Below the pieces are notes generated by a model. The model saw nothing but the letters and a program-made list of their open reading frames with translations, made no database searches and had not been told where the DNA came from. 64,000 nt of DNA from Mesorhizobium waimense (GTDB taxonomy: Bacteria > Pseudomonadota > Alphaproteobacteria > Rhizobiales > Rhizobiaceae), in assembly GCF_003601975.1 (NCBI RefSeq), contig NZ_QZWZ01000002.1:1-64000 (forward strand), read 5' to 3'. The position numbers and the translations under genes were made by a program. Below, in pieces: positions 1 through 9,542 of this stretch; position 1 is the stretch's first letter; each line of letters begins with the position of its first letter.

Positions 1-774
1 GGCAGGGCGGGCGCACGGACCACCGCCGAGGCCGAGGCAATCGCCGATGCGATAGACGCGACCGGCGGGCGACTGCTGATTGCCGGTGTCGCAACCTACG
101 AGGGGGCCGCGGCGCAACCAGATCCTGGCCGCACCGACGAGGCGGTGTCCGCGCTGCTGGCGACGACGGCCGACATGTTCCTCAGGCTGCGCGCCCGCGT
201 CGGCGGCGGTGTGCCACTGATCGCCACGGCCGGCGGCTCGGTCTTCTTCGACAAGGTGGTCGCAGCACTTTCGCCTGTGATTTCCAGGGACAGCAACGCG
301 ACGCTGGTGCTGCGCAGTGGCGCCATCTTCTTCCATGATCACGGCATCTACGACCGCTCCCTCGGTACGCTCGATGCCCGCAAGGGCTTTGCGATTGGCG
401 GCGGCGATGCGTCGGCGCGAAACGCCTTCCGTCCGGCCTTGCGCGTCTGGGCCGAAGTGCTGTCACGGCCGGAACCCGGCCTCGCCATATGCGGCATGGG
501 CATGCGCGACGTCTCATTCGACCAGGGCTTTCCGACGCCGCTGACGGTTTTCCGCGCCGGCAAGCCGGTTTCGGCGCAGCCGAGGGCCGAAGTTTTCAAG
601 CTCAACGACCAGCACGCCTTCCTGTCGCTTCAGCCGGGCGCCGACATCGCGGTCGGCGACGTTATCGAATTCGGCATCTCGCACCCCTGCACCTGCCTCG
701 ACCGTTATCGCGTGATCTTTGGTGTCGACGATACCGGGCAAGTCCGCCACGCCTTTCCAACCTATTTCGGCTGA
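1..774 (+). CDS. D-serine dehydratase-like / D-threonine aldolase family PLP enzyme (5' end cut off)
   Basis: The open frame runs from base 1 to the TGA at 772-774, so the N-terminus, including the PLP lysine region, lies outside the window; 257 residues are visible. The C-terminal part carries an ISHPCTCLDR segment. In D-serine dehydratase-like enzymes this His and Cys bind the zinc next to PLP. Family members deaminate or retro-aldol cleave D-serine, D-threonine or related D-hydroxy amino acids. A RidA gene starts 36 bases downstream and would clear the enamine/imine released by such a deaminase, which favours dehydratase-like chemistry. The exact substrate cannot be told from the sequence. 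Confidence 0.85.
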   Translation, partial: GRAGARTTAEAEAIADAIDATGGRLLIAGVATYEGAAAQPDPGRTDEAVSALLATTADMFLRLRARVGGGVPLIATAGGSVFFDKVVAALSPVISRDSNATLVLRSGAIFFHDHGIYDRSLGTLDARKGFAIGGGDASARNAFRPALRVWAEVLSRPEPGLAICGMGMRDVSFDQGFPTPLTVFRAGKPVSAQPRAEVFKLNDQHAFLSLQPGADIAVGDVIEFGISHPCTCLDRYRVIFGVDDTGQVRHAFPTYFG

Positions 775-810
775 TCAGGCCCCCAAAAGAGAACCACGAA
801 AGGATCCGAT

Positions 811-1155
811 ATGATCAAGTATTTCCAGTCCGGCTCGCGCATGTCGCAGGCGGTCGTCTATGGCGGCCTGGTACACATAGCGGGCCAGGTGGCCGATGAC
901 CGCAGGGCCGGCATCGAGAGCCAGACCAGCGACGTGCTGGCAAAGGTCGAGGCGCTGCTGGCCGAGGCCGGCAGCAGCAAGTCCAAGCTTGTCGCGGTCA
1001 ACATCTTCCTGCCGCAGATCGGCGATTTCGAAGCCATGAACAGCATCTATGACGCCTGGGTCGATCCCCAGCGCCTGCCAGCGCGGGCCTGCGTCGAGGC
1101 GCGCCTTGCCGATCCGGATTTGCGCATCGAGGTCACCGCGGTCGCGGCGGTCTGA
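811..1155 (+). CDS. RidA/YjgF family enamine/imine deaminase
   Basis: This 114-residue protein has the length and fold pattern of RidA/YER057c proteins: an N-terminal GGLVHIAGQV strand, a central DVLAKVEALLAEAG helix and a C-terminal PARACVEARL segment containing the conserved arginine region. RidA proteins hydrolyse reactive 2-aminoacrylate-type intermediates made by PLP dehydratases. An AAAGGA ribosome binding site precedes ATG 811. It lies between the PLP enzyme and a deacylase gene (gap 4 bases), so it probably works in the same D-amino-acid pathway. It could also be one of the RidA paralogues with a pathway-specific hydrolytic role. Confidence 0.9.
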   Translation: MIKYFQSGSRMSQAVVYGGLVHIAGQVADDRRAGIESQTSDVLAKVEALLAEAGSSKSKLVAVNIFLPQIGDFEAMNSIYDAWVDPQRLPARACVEARLADPDLRIEVTAVAAV

Positions 1156-1159
1156 GCCC

Positions 1160-2170
1160 ATGCACACCGGCATCGTCCACACGCTCGACTTCGACCGCGA
1201 CGGCAAGACACTTAGTCATCTCAGCATCCCGTTCTCGATCGACCGTTCGCCCTATTTCCAGATCAAGGTGCCGATCTGCCTGATCCGCAACGGCGAAGGT
1301 CCGTCACTGCTTCTGATGGCCGGCAATCACGGCGACGAATATGAGGGCGAGTTGTCGCTGGCAAAGCTGGTGCGTCGGCTCGATCCAAAGCAGATCAGGG
1401 GCCGCGTGACCATCCTGCCGATGGCGAATACGCCGGCGGTGATGGCCGCCAAACGCTGCTCGCCGCTCGACGGCGGCAATCTCAACCGTGCCTTTCCCGG
1501 CGACCCGTCGGGCATGCCGACCAGCCGGCTCGCCAACTTCCTCGAGACTGAGCTGTTTCCGCGCCACGATGTCGTCTTCGACATTCATTCGGGCGGCACG
1601 TCGATGGAGCATCTGCCGACCGCGCTGGTCGAGCACAACAGCGATCCCGAACGCAACCGGCGCGGCGTGGAACTGATGCGCACGCTCGGCATGCCCTACG
1701 GCTTCATCGCCGACAACGGCCCCGCGTCACCGACCTCGATGGGCGCGGCGCGCCGGGCCGGCGCCATCGGCGTCAGTGGCGAGTTCGGCGGCGGCGGCAC
1801 CGCCACGTTCGATAGTATGGCGATCACCGCCCACGCGCTGGATAGCCTGATGGCTGCGCTCGGCGTGGTCGAGGCGTCGGTTCTGGCGCCGGCATCGAAA
1901 CCGTCGACGCCGACGCAGCTGTTGTCGCTGTCCCGTCACAGCCAGGGCATCTATGCCACGCGCCGGGGCTGGTTCGAGCCGGCAGTCAGGCTTGGCGACA
2001 GCGTGACTTCAGGACAATTGGCCGGCTGGTATCACGACCTCGAACGGCTCGATCTGGCCGAGGAGGCGCTGCACTTCGCCGAAGGCGGCATCGTGCTGTC
2101 GCGCCGGCTGCATACGATGTGCGAGGCGGGGGACTGTCTCATGCAGGTCGCCGAGCCGGTCGAGGGCTGA
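1160..2170 (+). CDS. Succinylglutamate desuccinylase/aspartoacylase family zinc hydrolase (DoeB-like)
   Basis: This 336-residue protein has the zinc-peptidase-like signature of the aspartoacylase/AstE family: NHGDEYEGE near residues 56-64 (His57 and Glu60 as zinc ligands) and FDIHSGG near residue 142 (third ligand His). The closest named group is DoeB, N-acetyl-diaminobutyrate deacetylase of ectoine breakdown, but no other ectoine gene is present. It more likely removes an acyl group from an N-acyl amino acid for the neighbouring PLP enzyme. ATG 1160 is preferred because it follows the RidA stop by four bases; an upstream in-frame start would overlap ridA heavily. Confidence 0.8.
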   Translation: MHTGIVHTLDFDRDGKTLSHLSIPFSIDRSPYFQIKVPICLIRNGEGPSLLLMAGNHGDEYEGELSLAKLVRRLDPKQIRGRVTILPMANTPAVMAAKRCSPLDGGNLNRAFPGDPSGMPTSRLANFLETELFPRHDVVFDIHSGGTSMEHLPTALVEHNSDPERNRRGVELMRTLGMPYGFIADNGPASPTSMGAARRAGAIGVSGEFGGGGTATFDSMAITAHALDSLMAALGVVEASVLAPASKPSTPTQLLSLSRHSQGIYATRRGWFEPAVRLGDSVTSGQLAGWYHDLERLDLAEEALHFAEGGIVLSRRLHTMCEAGDCLMQVAEPVEG

Positions 2171-2208
2171 CCATGAAGCCGCGCCAGGATCAGGATTGAG
2201 GATATTTC

Positions 2209-3384
2209 ATGCAGCTTTCGATGTGGACCTATCCCTGGGACATCCAGGATCTTGGCCTGGAGACGGTCGAACGTGACCTCGTGGAGCGTGCCGGGCTCAA
2301 CATGATCAGCCTTGCGACCTCCTATCATGCCGGCCGCTTCCTGCAGCCGCGCAGCCCGCGCCGGAAAGCCTATTTTCCGGAGGACGGCACCATCTATTTC
2401 AAGCCGAGGGCCGCGCGCTGGGCGAGCCTCGCCATCCAGCCCAAGGTGGCCGACGTGATCGCGCAGGGCGACGTGCTCGGCAACCTTGTGCGCCGGCGCG
2501 ATGCGGGTGGGCTCGGGGTCTCGTGCTGGACCGTCTGTCTGCATAACACGCGCCTTGGCATGCTGCATCCGCAGGCTGTCACTCGCAACGCCTTCGGCGA
2601 TGCCAATTACTACAATCTCTGTCCCTCGCATCCGGATGCGCGTGCCTATGTCCGCGCGCTGGTCGCCGACATCTCGCACAGCTACAGGCCGGACCGGATC
2701 GAGCTCGAAAGTCCGTCCTTTATGGGCTTCGCGCATGAATACCATCACGAGAAGGATGGTGTCGGGCTGACGCCGGAAGACGACTTTCTGCTGTCGCTGT
2801 GTTTTTGTCCCGCCTGTCTTGGCCGCGCGGCTCAGGCCGGCATCGACGGCGAAGCGGCGCGCAAGCTGGTCAGGCAATGGATCGCCGAGACCTGCGAGCG
2901 CGCGGTGCCTGAACGGCGCTTCGCCGATTTTCCCGCCGGCGGTCTCGATGTCTTTCTCCCGTGGCCGGAGCTGCACGCCTATCTCATCTGGAGGTTCGAA
3001 CCCGTGACCAGCCTGGTGGCGGAACTGCGCGAAGCCGCCCACCCCGGGACGCGTGTCGTCATCATCGATCTCAAAGACGGCTGGCTCGGCGGCTGCGATC
3101 TGGAAGCACTCGGCAAGGTCTGCGACGGAGCGATACTGTGCGCCTATGACATGCAGGCCGGCGATGTCGCAAACCTGATGGCGGCGGGTCGTGCGGCGCT
3201 CGGGCCGGGGAAGTTCCTCGGCACGGGCTATCGGCTCTTCTATCCGGAGATGGCCGGGCCAGACGTTCTCGCCGCCAAGGTGAGGCCAGCGAGGGCGCCG
3301 GGCATCGACGGCATCAATTTCTACAATTACGGCCTCGTCCCCGCGGCACGGCTCGACTGGATAGGGGCGGCGTTGTCCGCTTGA
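2209..3384 (+). CDS. Uncharacterised protein, possibly a TIM-barrel hydrolase-like fold
   Basis: I do not recognise this 391-residue protein as a named family. There is no signal peptide or membrane segment. The alternation of strand-like and acidic stretches (RIELESPSFMGF near 164-175, VVIIDLKDGW near 285, GINFYNYGL near the C-terminus) resembles the bottom-heavy TIM barrels of glycoside-hydrolase-like proteins. A CFCPACLG motif near residue 200 could bind a metal. It starts 38 bases after the deacylase on the same strand and is probably the last gene of that operon. The following gene is separated by 160 bases and belongs to a different functional group. Confidence 0.6.
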   Translation: MQLSMWTYPWDIQDLGLETVERDLVERAGLNMISLATSYHAGRFLQPRSPRRKAYFPEDGTIYFKPRAARWASLAIQPKVADVIAQGDVLGNLVRRRDAGGLGVSCWTVCLHNTRLGMLHPQAVTRNAFGDANYYNLCPSHPDARAYVRALVADISHSYRPDRIELESPSFMGFAHEYHHEKDGVGLTPEDDFLLSLCFCPACLGRAAQAGIDGEAARKLVRQWIAETCERAVPERRFADFPAGGLDVFLPWPELHAYLIWRFEPVTSLVAELREAAHPGTRVVIIDLKDGWLGGCDLEALGKVCDGAILCAYDMQAGDVANLMAAGRAALGPGKFLGTGYRLFYPEMAGPDVLAAKVRPARAPGIDGINFYNYGLVPAARLDWIGAALSA

Positions 3385-3544
3385 GCACGCCGACGCGGCC
3401 AGCGTTCGGTGCGGGCGATCGGGGACGCCGTGCGATGGCGCCTGATGGGTGCACCGGTGCGGTTTCTCGCCGCGGCGCGGACGCTGGCAGGAACGATCTG
3501 CGGGTTGATGCATTTTGCCCTTGGCCAATCACCCGAGGGAATCC

Positions 3545-4606
3545 ATGCGAATTGCTCATGTCGCGCCGCTTTACGAGTCGGTTCCGCCCAGGCTTTATGG
3601 CGGTACTGAGCGCATCGTTTCCTACCTGACCGAGGCGCTGGTCGATCTCGGCCATGAGGTGACGCTGTTTGCCAGCGGCGACAGCCAGACCTCGGCGAAG
3701 CTGGTGCCGGGGCGTGAATGCGCGCTTCGGCTTGATCCGCGCCCGAAGAAATCCGAAGTGGCGGCGCATCTTGCGATGCTGGCGGAGGTGCGGGAGCAGG
3801 CTGACCAGTTCGATGTCATTCATTTCCACCTAAGCCACTTCCTGCATTTTCCCTTCTTCCAAGATATGGCGGAGCGAACGGTGACGACACCGCATGGCAG
3901 GCTGGATTATGTCGATCTGGCGCCGGCCTATCAGCGCTTCCCGCGCTTCCCGATGATCTCCATCTCGCACAGCCAAAGGGCAGGGCTGGCCGGCGCCAAC
4001 TGGCTGGCGACGATCCAGCATGGGCTGCCGGTCGATATTTACGAGCCGATTTTCGAGACAGAGGCCGAGGAACCTTACCTTGCCTTCCTCGGCCGGCTTT
4101 CGCGCGACAAGCGGCCGGACCGCGCCATCGAGATCGCCAGGCGTTCGGGGCTGAAGCTGAAGCTTGCGGCCAAGATCGGCGATGACGACCGCGCCTATTT
4201 CCACGAGGTGGTCGAGCCGCTGATCGACGGCGACCGCGTCGACTATGTCGGCGAGATCGCCGAAGGTGAGAAGGCTGAATTCCTCGGCAAGGCTGCCGGC
4301 CTGCTCTTCCCCATCGACTGGCCGGAGCCCTTCGGTCTTGCGCCGATCGAGGCGATGGCTTGCGGCACACCGACGATCGCCTGGAACTGCGGCGCCTTGC
4401 CGGAGATCATCGACCAAAGCGTGACCGGCTTTGTCGTCAATTCCATGGACGAGGCGGTGGCGGCGGTGCCGGCTCTGCTTCAACTCGACAGGCGAAAAGT
4501 GAGGGCCGCCTTCGAAAAGCGGTTTTCCGCCCAGAGAATGGCCCGCGACTACGTGGCCGCCTATGTGCGTCTGCTCGCAGGCTCGGCCGAAGCGAAGGCC
4601 TCGTGA
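3545..4606 (+). CDS. Glycosyltransferase family 4 protein
   Basis: This 353-residue GT-B glycosyltransferase starts with MRIAHVAPLYESVPP and a glycine-rich YGGTERIVSYL acceptor loop. The C-terminal donor domain has FLGRLSRDKRPDRAIEIA followed by EPFGLAPIEAMACGTPTI, the E-x7-E retaining GT4 signature. Such enzymes move a nucleotide-activated sugar to a sugar or lipid acceptor in the cytoplasm. ATG 3545 has GAGGGA upstream; an in-frame ATG at 3515 lacks a ribosome binding site. It heads a run with a debranching-type glucosidase, trehalose-phosphate synthase and phosphatase, so it may make or extend an alpha-glucan or glucosyl compatible solute. Confidence 0.85.
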   Translation: MRIAHVAPLYESVPPRLYGGTERIVSYLTEALVDLGHEVTLFASGDSQTSAKLVPGRECALRLDPRPKKSEVAAHLAMLAEVREQADQFDVIHFHLSHFLHFPFFQDMAERTVTTPHGRLDYVDLAPAYQRFPRFPMISISHSQRAGLAGANWLATIQHGLPVDIYEPIFETEAEEPYLAFLGRLSRDKRPDRAIEIARRSGLKLKLAAKIGDDDRAYFHEVVEPLIDGDRVDYVGEIAEGEKAEFLGKAAGLLFPIDWPEPFGLAPIEAMACGTPTIAWNCGALPEIIDQSVTGFVVNSMDEAVAAVPALLQLDRRKVRAAFEKRFSAQRMARDYVAAYVRLLAGSAEAKAS

Positions 4607-4655
4607 GCGATGGCGCTGGATCTGGGCGCGGGGAGCAACAGGAAAGATGTGACGG

Positions 4656-6818
4656 ATGACAGAACTCGACGAGCGCAAGCTCGATCCCGCCGTAGCCCTT
4701 GCCTCCCTGGACGAGACCGCGCCACGCGAGCCGCATCGGCTGTTCGCGCTTAAGCAGGGTGACTGTTTTGCCGTCGCCGATGCCTATGGCGATATCAGAG
4801 GCGCCGGCGACGGGTTCTTCCGCGACGACACGCGCGTGCTGTCGGAGTTCAGGCTAACCGTCGGCGGCAGGCAGACATCGCTGCTCGGCGCCTCGCTCAG
4901 CCAGGACAATGTTCTGTTCACCAGCAACCTGACCAACTTGCCTATGCAGAGCGTCGGCGGTCGCGACATTGCACAGGGCGCGATCCATATCGAGCGCGTC
5001 CGGCTGCTGTGGCAGGACCGGCTGTTCGAACGCATCACGCTTTCCAATTACAGCCAGGAAACCTCGGCCATTCGTGTCTCCTTGCACTTTGCCGCCGACT
5101 TCCGCGATATGTTCGAAGTGCGCGGCTCGACGAGGGCGAAGCGCGGGATGGCGCATGCGGCCGAGATGGATGCGACATCGGTGCTGCTTCGCTATGACGG
5201 GCTGGACGGGCTGGCGCGGCTGTCGGCGATCTCGTTCTCGCAGGCGCCGGATCAGCTGAGCGCGGAGCGTGCGGATTTCCTGATCGCAGTGACGAAGCGC
5301 AGCAGCAAGGTGCTTTACATCGAGGTCGGTCCGGAGGCGGCCGAGACGCCCGACCGCGACCGTTTCCGCGCCGCCGCGGCGCGCGCGCGCTTCGGCATGC
5401 GGGCCAAGCGCCGGCACGGCGCCACGGTGCACAGTTCGGGCCGCGTCTTCAACGATTGGGTCGAGCGCGCCCGCGCCGATGTGGCGCTTTTAACCACCGA
5501 GCTTGCGACGGGACCCTACCCCTATGCGGGCATACCCTGGTTTTCGACGGCATTCGGCCGCGACGGCGTGATCTCGGCGCTGCAGATGCTGTGGCTCAAC
5601 CCCGGCCTGGCGCGCGGCGTGCTCGCCTTCCTCGCCCAGCATCAGGCAACCGAGACCTCGCCTTTCAGCGACTCGCAGCCGGGCAAGATAATGCACGAGA
5701 CCCGCAAAGGCGAAATGGCGGCGCTGCGTGAGCTTCCCTTCGGCCGCTACTATGGCGGCGTCGACACGACGCCGCTCTACATCCATCTCGCCTGCGCTTA
5801 TGCGGACCGTACGGGCGACATGGACTTCATCGACAGGCTGTGGCCGTCGCTCACGGCTGCCGCCGAATGGACGGAGGAGGCAAGCCGGGCGACCGGCTTC
5901 GTCACCTATCAGCGTGCCGCCGAATCCGGCCTCGCCAACCAGGGCTGGAAGGACAGTTTTGACTCGGTCTTCCACGCCGACGGCCGCATCCCCAAAGGCC
6001 CGATCGCGCTCGTCGAAGTGCAGGGCTATGTCTTTGCCGCCTTCCGCGGCCTGGCGGCCCTGGCGCGCCGGAGGGGCGGATACGCGCAGGCCGAGCATTG
6101 GGAGAGCCGCGCCGAAGAGATGCGGATCGCCGTGGAGCGTGACTTCTGGCTGGACGATCTCGGCTTTTACGCCCTTGCTATCGACGGTGCTGGCGAGCCC
6201 TGCAAGGTGCGGACCTCGAATGCCGGACATCTCCTCTTCGTCGGGCTTCCCGAACCGGCGCGGGCGCAGATGGTCGCCGATCAGCTTTTGTCAGCGTCCT
6301 TCCATTCGGGCTGGGGGCTGAGGACGCTCGCCGACGATGCCGTGTTGTTCAACCCGATGTCCTACCACAACGGATCGATCTGGCCGCATGATACCGCCAT
6401 CTGCGGCGTCGGCCTGGCGCGCTATGGTGAGCGCGAAAGTGTTGTCAGGCTGATGAGCGGCACGTTCGAATCCGCCGTGCACTTCAACATGCGGCTGCCG
6501 GAACTGTTCTGCGGTTTCACCCGATCGCCGGGCGAAGCGCCGATCGCCTATCCCGTCGCCTGCCTGCCGCAGGCATGGTCGGCCGGCTCTGCCTTCATGC
6601 TGATGCAGGCCTGTCTCGGCCTGGAGATCGACGGCTGGGATGGCCAAATCCGGGTGACACGGCCAAGGCTGCCAATCGGTATCGACACGCTCACGCTCCG
6701 GCATCTGAATGTCGGCGATAGGGCGGTCGACCTGACCTTCCAGCGCGTCGGCGACCGGGTCGTCGCCTTTCTCGCCGATCGGCACGAAGGCCTGGTGCCG
6801 CTGATCGTCCGCACCTAG
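4656..6818 (+). CDS. Amylo-alpha-1,6-glucosidase / glycogen debranching family protein
   Basis: This 720-residue protein has an N-terminal beta-sandwich domain of the debranching-enzyme type (about residues 25-230, with FFRDDTRVLSEF near 50) and a C-terminal (alpha/alpha)6 glucosidase-like barrel. Barrel landmarks are PWFSTAFGRDGV, GWKDSFDSVFHADG and YHNGSIWPHDTA, matching the substrate pocket of amylo-alpha-1,6-glucosidase homologues. The two-domain layout and length fit the bacterial family well. Activity on glycogen itself has rarely been shown for this subgroup, so the substrate may be another alpha-glucoside. It follows the GT4 gene by 49 bases. Confidence 0.85.
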   Translation: MTELDERKLDPAVALASLDETAPREPHRLFALKQGDCFAVADAYGDIRGAGDGFFRDDTRVLSEFRLTVGGRQTSLLGASLSQDNVLFTSNLTNLPMQSVGGRDIAQGAIHIERVRLLWQDRLFERITLSNYSQETSAIRVSLHFAADFRDMFEVRGSTRAKRGMAHAAEMDATSVLLRYDGLDGLARLSAISFSQAPDQLSAERADFLIAVTKRSSKVLYIEVGPEAAETPDRDRFRAAAARARFGMRAKRRHGATVHSSGRVFNDWVERARADVALLTTELATGPYPYAGIPWFSTAFGRDGVISALQMLWLNPGLARGVLAFLAQHQATETSPFSDSQPGKIMHETRKGEMAALRELPFGRYYGGVDTTPLYIHLACAYADRTGDMDFIDRLWPSLTAAAEWTEEASRATGFVTYQRAAESGLANQGWKDSFDSVFHADGRIPKGPIALVEVQGYVFAAFRGLAALARRRGGYAQAEHWESRAEEMRIAVERDFWLDDLGFYALAIDGAGEPCKVRTSNAGHLLFVGLPEPARAQMVADQLLSASFHSGWGLRTLADDAVLFNPMSYHNGSIWPHDTAICGVGLARYGERESVVRLMSGTFESAVHFNMRLPELFCGFTRSPGEAPIAYPVACLPQAWSAGSAFMLMQACLGLEIDGWDGQIRVTRPRLPIGIDTLTLRHLNVGDRAVDLTFQRVGDRVVAFLADRHEGLVPLIVRT

Positions 6819-6975
6819 CGGATTACGCGCGGGATCGGAAATGTCGGAACCGATCGTCCATTTGTGCGTTGCACAACCATGCCGCCGTGCGGCGGCCTGT
6901 CGCCGGCGAGCGGTGGTGGAGTCGAAACAAGAAGAATGAGGCCTGCATCAGGCCCGGTGGCAAGTTGGCGTTTCA

Positions 6976-8763
6976 ATGACAGATTATGGCAGCGACTTTC
7001 TATGGATCGTGATCCTGGCAAGTCTCGGACTTTCCGCTCTCGCGGTGTTTTTCTCGATATCCCGGCGACAGCGCACCCACGCCCCCGCCACCTACACCGC
7101 GGGTGAGGACGTGGCTTCCGAAGCGGCACGCAAAGTGCTCAGGGAATTCGAAAAGAACGGCCAGTCAGTCGATGCGGCGCTGGTCACATGGTCACCCGAA
7201 ACCTTGCGCAAGATCCTCACCGAAGACCTGCCGGAGGCGCAGGTCATCGTGGTGTCCAATCGCGAGCCTTATATCCACAATATCAAGGACGACGGCGTCG
7301 AGCTTGTGGTCCCGGCGAGCGGGCTGGTTTCGGCGCTGGAGCCGATCACGCGTGCCTGCGCCGGCACCTGGATCGCCTATGGCGGCGGAACTGCGGATCG
7401 CCTGATGGTCGACGAGCACGACCGGGTGCAGGTGCCGCCCGGCAATCCCACCTACGCGCTGCGCAGGGTCTGGCTGACCGAGGAGGAATATCAGGGCTAT
7501 TATCTGGGCTTTGCCAATGAGGGCCTGTGGCCGCTCTGCCATATCGCCTTCACCCGGCCGATTTTTCGCGAGTCGGATTGGGAGGCCTATGAGGCGGCCA
7601 ACCGCAAATTCGCCGAAACGGTGGTTGCCGAAGCGCGCAACGAACGGCCGATCGTGCTGGTCCAGGACTACCACTTCGCGCTGCTGCCACGCATGATCCG
7701 CGAACGGCTACCAGAGGCGATCGTCATCACTTTCTGGCACATCCCGTGGCCGAATTCGGAAGTGTTCAGCATCTGCCCGTGGCGGGAGCGCATCCTCGAC
7801 GGGCTGCTCGGCAGCTCGATCATCGGCTTCCACACTCAGTTCCATGCCAACAATTTCACCGAAAGCGTCGACCGCTTCCTGGAGAGCCGGATCGAGCGCG
7901 CGGACGCGGCGATCTCTTATGGCGGCCAGACAACGCTGGTGCACGCCTACCCCATCTCCATAGAATGGCCGGCGGAACTTCTCGCAAAACTGCCTGATGT
8001 CGATGCATCCCGCGCCACCCTGCGCGAGCGGTTCGGACTGAAAGCGGACGTCAAGCTGTGCGTCGGCGTCGAACGCCTCGACTACACCAAGGGCATTCTC
8101 GACCGTTTCCAGGCGCTGGAAGAATTGTTCATTCGGCATCCCGAATGGGTTGGGAAGCTGGTTCTCCTGCAGATCGCGGCACCCAGCCGCGGCACGCTGC
8201 CTGCCTACAAGCAGCTTCACGACGAATGCCATCGCTATGCCGAAGAGCTCAACCAGCGCTATGGCAGCAATGGCTACAAGCCGGTGGTCATGGTGGCTGA
8301 GCATCACTCGCAGGAACAGGTCTACGAGATCTACCGGGCCGCCGACATATGCATGGTCACCAGTCTGCATGACGGCATGAACCTGGTGGCCAAGGAGTTC
8401 GTCGCCGCGCGCGACGACGAACAGGGCGTGCTGATGCTCAGCACGTTTGCCGGCGCTTCGCGCGAACTGCTGGAGGCACTGATCGTCAATCCCTACGATC
8501 CGGCAATGATGAGCGAGGCGCTGTTGCAGGCGCTGACCATGACGCCCGAGGAGCAGCGGCAGCGCATGCGCCCGATGCGCGAGATGGTCCGCGACAACAA
8601 TGTCTATCGCTGGGCCGGCAGCATGCTTCTGGACGCGGCCCGCTTGCGCAAGCGCGGCGAGCTTGACCGGGTCACGGCGGTCGCCGAGCGTTCGGCGAAC
8701 GCAAACATCGACAATGTGGTCTCCATGTTCGAGCGCAAACGCGCGACGGCGGGACCACGATGA
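6976..8763 (+). CDS. otsA: Alpha,alpha-trehalose-6-phosphate synthase (GT20), membrane-anchored form
   Basis: This 595-residue GT20 enzyme would transfer glucose from UDP-glucose to glucose-6-phosphate. Family landmarks are [59 protein letters not shown] and [13 protein letters not shown]. Residues 9-29 form a hydrophobic segment followed by a basic SRRQ stretch, and about 70 extra residues precede the catalytic domain, whereas E. coli OtsA is soluble and about 470 residues. This implies anchoring to the inner membrane with the catalytic domain in the cytoplasm. A glucosylglycerol-phosphate synthase cannot be excluded, but the adjoining phosphatase supports trehalose. Its stop overlaps the next start by ATGA. 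Confidence 0.87.
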   Translation: MTDYGSDFLWIVILASLGLSALAVFFSISRRQRTHAPATYTAGEDVASEAARKVLREFEKNGQSVDAALVTWSPETLRKILTEDLPEAQVIVVSNREPYIHNIKDDGVELVVPASGLVSALEPITRACAGTWIAYGGGTADRLMVDEHDRVQVPPGNPTYALRRVWLTEEEYQGYYLGFANEGLWPLCHIAFTRPIFRESDWEAYEAANRKFAETVVAEARNERPIVLVQDYHFALLPRMIRERLPEAIVITFWHIPWPNSEVFSICPWRERILDGLLGSSIIGFHTQFHANNFTESVDRFLESRIERADAAISYGGQTTLVHAYPISIEWPAELLAKLPDVDASRATLRERFGLKADVKLCVGVERLDYTKGILDRFQALEELFIRHPEWVGKLVLLQIAAPSRGTLPAYKQLHDECHRYAEELNQRYGSNGYKPVVMVAEHHSQEQVYEIYRAADICMVTSLHDGMNLVAKEFVAARDDEQGVLMLSTFAGASRELLEALIVNPYDPAMMSEALLQALTMTPEEQRQRMRPMREMVRDNNVYRWAGSMLLDAARLRKRGELDRVTAVAERSANANIDNVVSMFERKRATAGPR

Positions 8764-9539
8764 TGAGGATCGAAAGGCCGATGACACCGAATTTGCCGGA
8801 GGGGAAATGGGCGCTCTTCCTCGACATAGACGGCACCTTGCTCGAACACGCCGCGCATCCGGACAGCGTGTCGGTCAGCAATGAGTTGCGCCAGCTCATG
8901 CAAACGATGGAACGGCGACTGGATGGCGCCGTCGCCTTTGTCACCGGACGCTCGGTTTCCGCGGTGGATAGGCTGTTTGATCCTCTCAAGATGCGTGTCG
9001 CCGGCCTCTATGGCCTTGAGCACCGGCTGACCTCGGACGGTCCGGTCGAGGCTGCGGACGAGCCGGCCGACATCGCCGCATTGGCCGACGAGGTCGAAGC
9101 CGAACTCGGCAAGGGCGTCTATGTCGAACGCAAGGGTCCGGTGCTGGCGCTCCATACGCGCGCCGCACCGCATCTGCTTGCGCGCGCAACCGTGCTGGTC
9201 GAGAAGGCGCTGGACCGGCTGCCCAGGGGATACCGGGTTATCCCCGGCAATGCCGGCGTGGAACTGATGCCGCTCGAAGCCGCCAAGGGAGCCGCTATCC
9301 GGCGCTTCATGGAAATCCCGCCCTTTGTCGGCCGGCGCCCGGTGTTCCTGGGAGACGATACGTCGGACGAGAACGGCTTCGAGACCGTCAATGGCGAGGA
9401 TGGGATCTCGATCCGGATCAAGCCGCGAGGGCCGACGGCCGCGCGCCATGTGATTGCCGACGTCACCGATGCCATCGCCTGGCTTCAGGCCAATTTCGGC
9501 GATCCCGCCAGGCAAGCCGGCCGCGATGCCGCCGAGTAG
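8760..9539 (+). CDS. otsB: Trehalose-6-phosphate phosphatase (HAD family)
   Basis: This 259-residue HAD phosphatase would dephosphorylate trehalose-6-phosphate to trehalose. Motif I is FLDIDGTLLEH (nucleophile Asp22, acid/base Asp24), motif II is in AFVTGRS, the lysine motif lies in LEAAKGAAIRRF, and motif IV is LGDDTSDENGF, all as in OtsB. It overlaps otsA by four bases (ATGA), so translation is probably coupled; a later ATG (residue 8) is a possible alternative start. Its stop is only three bases from the 3' end of the convergent ABC ATPase gene, leaving no room for a separate terminator. Confidence 0.92.
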   Translation: MMRIERPMTPNLPEGKWALFLDIDGTLLEHAAHPDSVSVSNELRQLMQTMERRLDGAVAFVTGRSVSAVDRLFDPLKMRVAGLYGLEHRLTSDGPVEAADEPADIAALADEVEAELGKGVYVERKGPVLALHTRAAPHLLARATVLVEKALDRLPRGYRVIPGNAGVELMPLEAAKGAAIRRFMEIPPFVGRRPVFLGDDTSDENGFETVNGEDGISIRIKPRGPTAARHVIADVTDAIAWLQANFGDPARQAGRDAAE

Positions 9540-9542
9540 GCC

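Noticed and set aside
1160..2170. Ectoine breakdown gene doeB with the RidA and PLP genes as a doe cluster
   Set aside because: No doeA, eutD, aminotransferase or ectoine importer is visible; only the deacylase family matches.
2032..3528. A 498-codon open frame on the minus strand
   Set aside because: It runs opposite the uncharacterised 391-residue gene. The plus frame has a ribosome binding site and protein-like composition, the minus one does not.
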